From positions 186,001-250,000 of the forward strand of contig NZ_JAHXRW010000005.1 of NCBI RefSeq assembly GCF_019429625.1: a stretch of DNA of 64,000 nucleotides. Direction: 5' to 3'. The notes beneath the pieces are model-generated. The model saw nothing but the letters and a program-made list of their open reading frames with translations. It searched no databases and had not been told where the DNA came from. Positions 63,276-64,000 of the stretch are shown here, piece after piece. Position 1 is the first letter of the stretch. Each line of letters starts with the position of its first letter. Origin of the DNA: Celeribacter sp. PS-C1 (GTDB lineage: Bacteria; Pseudomonadota; Alphaproteobacteria; Rhodobacterales; Rhodobacteraceae). The position numbers and the translations under genes are program-made.

Positions 63276-64000
63276 ATGTCGGACATCGGACCTCCGCGCG
63301 GGGCCGGGCCTTTGGCCCGTTCCGAAGCGCGCCTCGCTTGGGGGCTTTTGACCCCTACGATTTTAGCCGTTTCACTGGTCGTAATTCTGCCGCTTCTGGC
63401 GATCTTCTGGATTTCCGTGAAACCCGTCTCACTGTCGGATTTGCGGGCACCGGAAACGGTTGTGCGCGAAGACCTGCGTGGGCGCCCTGCGGCACCGGGC
63501 GACGAGGCGACGCTCCGATACCGGCTGCGCAACTCGTCTCCGAGTTCCGAAATCACTGGCGTGACCTTGGAAGACAGCTGGCCCGAGGGTCTCGCGCTCG
63601 CGGGTGAGTTGGACCCGCGTTGTCAGATCGCCGAGGGGATTTTGTCCTGTGATCTGGGCGATTGGGAGGGCGGCTATCGTGAGACGCTGAATATCCCTGT
63701 CGTGACCGAGCAGGCGTGGTTCGATACGGATGGCGATGTCGAGGACACGCCGGTTGAAGTCGATGGCAAAGCCTCTTTCGTGCTCACCAATGGTGAATTT
63801 ACATTGAAGAATTTTGTGTCCGTATTTGACGGCGGCGAGTTCTTTAACGTCCTTGGAGTAACCCTATTTTACACGGTCTTCGGCACGGTGGGGGCGCTGG
63901 TCATGGGGCTTTTCGCCTCCATGTTGCTCAATCACTCCTTCAAGGGCCAAGGCATTCTGCGCGGGCTTTACCTTTTTCCCTATGTGGCGCCGGTGATTGC
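63276..64000 (+). CDS. Sugar ABC importer permease (MalF-like), cut by window edge
   Basis: The frame stays open to the right edge (241 codons seen). Residues ~19-47 form the first helix (LAWGLLTPTILAVSLVVILP). An insert of about 130 residues follows before FTLKNFVSVF at ~178, where the usual MalF-type permease domain resumes (GVTLFYTVFGTVGALVMGLF). The insert contains RLRNSSPSSEITGVTLEDSW and two Cys, resembling a beta-rich DUF11-type domain. It has AGGGAG upstream and follows the binding protein gene by 61 bp. Confidence 0.87.
   Translation, partial: MSDIGPPRGAGPLARSEARLAWGLLTPTILAVSLVVILPLLAIFWISVKPVSLSDLRAPETVVREDLRGRPAAPGDEATLRYRLRNSSPSSEITGVTLEDSWPEGLALAGELDPRCQIAEGILSCDLGDWEGGYRETLNIPVVTEQAWFDTDGDVEDTPVEVDGKASFVLTNGEFTLKNFVSVFDGGEFFNVLGVTLFYTVFGTVGALVMGLFASMLLNHSFKGQGILRGLYLFPYVAPVI

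Noticed and set aside
1-64000. CRISPR arrays, insertion sequences, prophage, integrons, rRNA operons
   Set aside because: No regularly spaced direct repeats, transposase, integrase or phage structural genes, and no rRNA sequence were seen.

Overview
The window looks like a chromosomal segment from an alphaproteobacterium of the family Rhodobacteraceae (Roseobacter-type). This is inferred from gene content, not from a database search. The indicators are a TrcR/DUF1013 gene, a short (~95 nt) SRP RNA, a hemN-fnrL-usp-ccoNOQP-ccoGHIS block, divergent hemE/hemC, monofunctional prephenate dehydratase, a CycM-like membrane cytochrome c, COQ9, GC-rich coding sequence and many ATGA/GTGA gene overlaps. 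I see no phage, insertion sequence, integrase, CRISPR array, rRNA or convincing tRNA. Gene density is high and the region reads as core genome plus several importers.

Layout. 0-8.6 kb: the end of a DEAD-box helicase, rpsU, COQ9 plus a quinone oxidoreductase, a periplasmic RNase T2, TrcR, the recR-ybaB-dnaX group, rsgA and the SRP RNA. 8.7-13.5 kb: a NitT/TauT-type ABC importer and a Tat-exported 5'-nucleotidase/cyclic phosphodiesterase. 13.8-16.7 kb: nudC, an SRPBCC protein, pheA and a membrane cytochrome c. 16.9-22.7 kb: a yejABEF-type peptide importer. 22.7-28 kb: a D,D-carboxypeptidase with a C-terminal SPOR domain, a HAD hydrolase, clpS, an RsmC-like methyltransferase, an atypical SDR and a small lipoprotein. 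28-34.5 kb: tetrapyrrole genes (hemF, hemE, hemC, hemN) with a LysE exporter and a GlcD-type oxidase. 34.5-44.6 kb: the micro-oxic block, with fnrL, a universal stress protein, the cbb3 oxidase genes ccoNOQP and the assembly genes ccoGHIS. Four FNR boxes of the form TTGAY-N4-RTCAA lie in its three promoter regions. 44.6-51 kb: tesA, a YbbA/YbbP-type ABC system, ackA and a MaoC-phosphotransacetylase fusion. 51.2-54 kb: a large chemoreceptor. 54.5-60.6 kb: the urea importer urtABCDE. 60.7 kb to the right edge: a LacI-family regulator, a sugar-binding protein and a sugar permease that runs off the end.

How the genes work together. FnrL with its boxes ties low oxygen to anaerobic haem synthesis (HemN), the high-affinity oxidase and its copper/haem assembly factors; HemF covers the same haem step with oxygen. 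RNase T2 and the CpdB-type enzyme could form a periplasmic RNA-scavenging route. The NitT/TauT importer and the urea importer share an identical TGTATACA palindrome in their upstream regions, which may mean common control by one regulator.

I did not find a clear previously undescribed multi-gene system. The observations most worth a second look are an SDR whose YxxxK active site reads FxxxS, a near-perfect 44-bp palindrome between urtE and the lacI-type gene, a MalF-like permease with an inserted beta-rich DUF11-like domain, a MaoC-Pta fusion with Asn in place of the hydratase Asp, and the repeated TGTATACA element.
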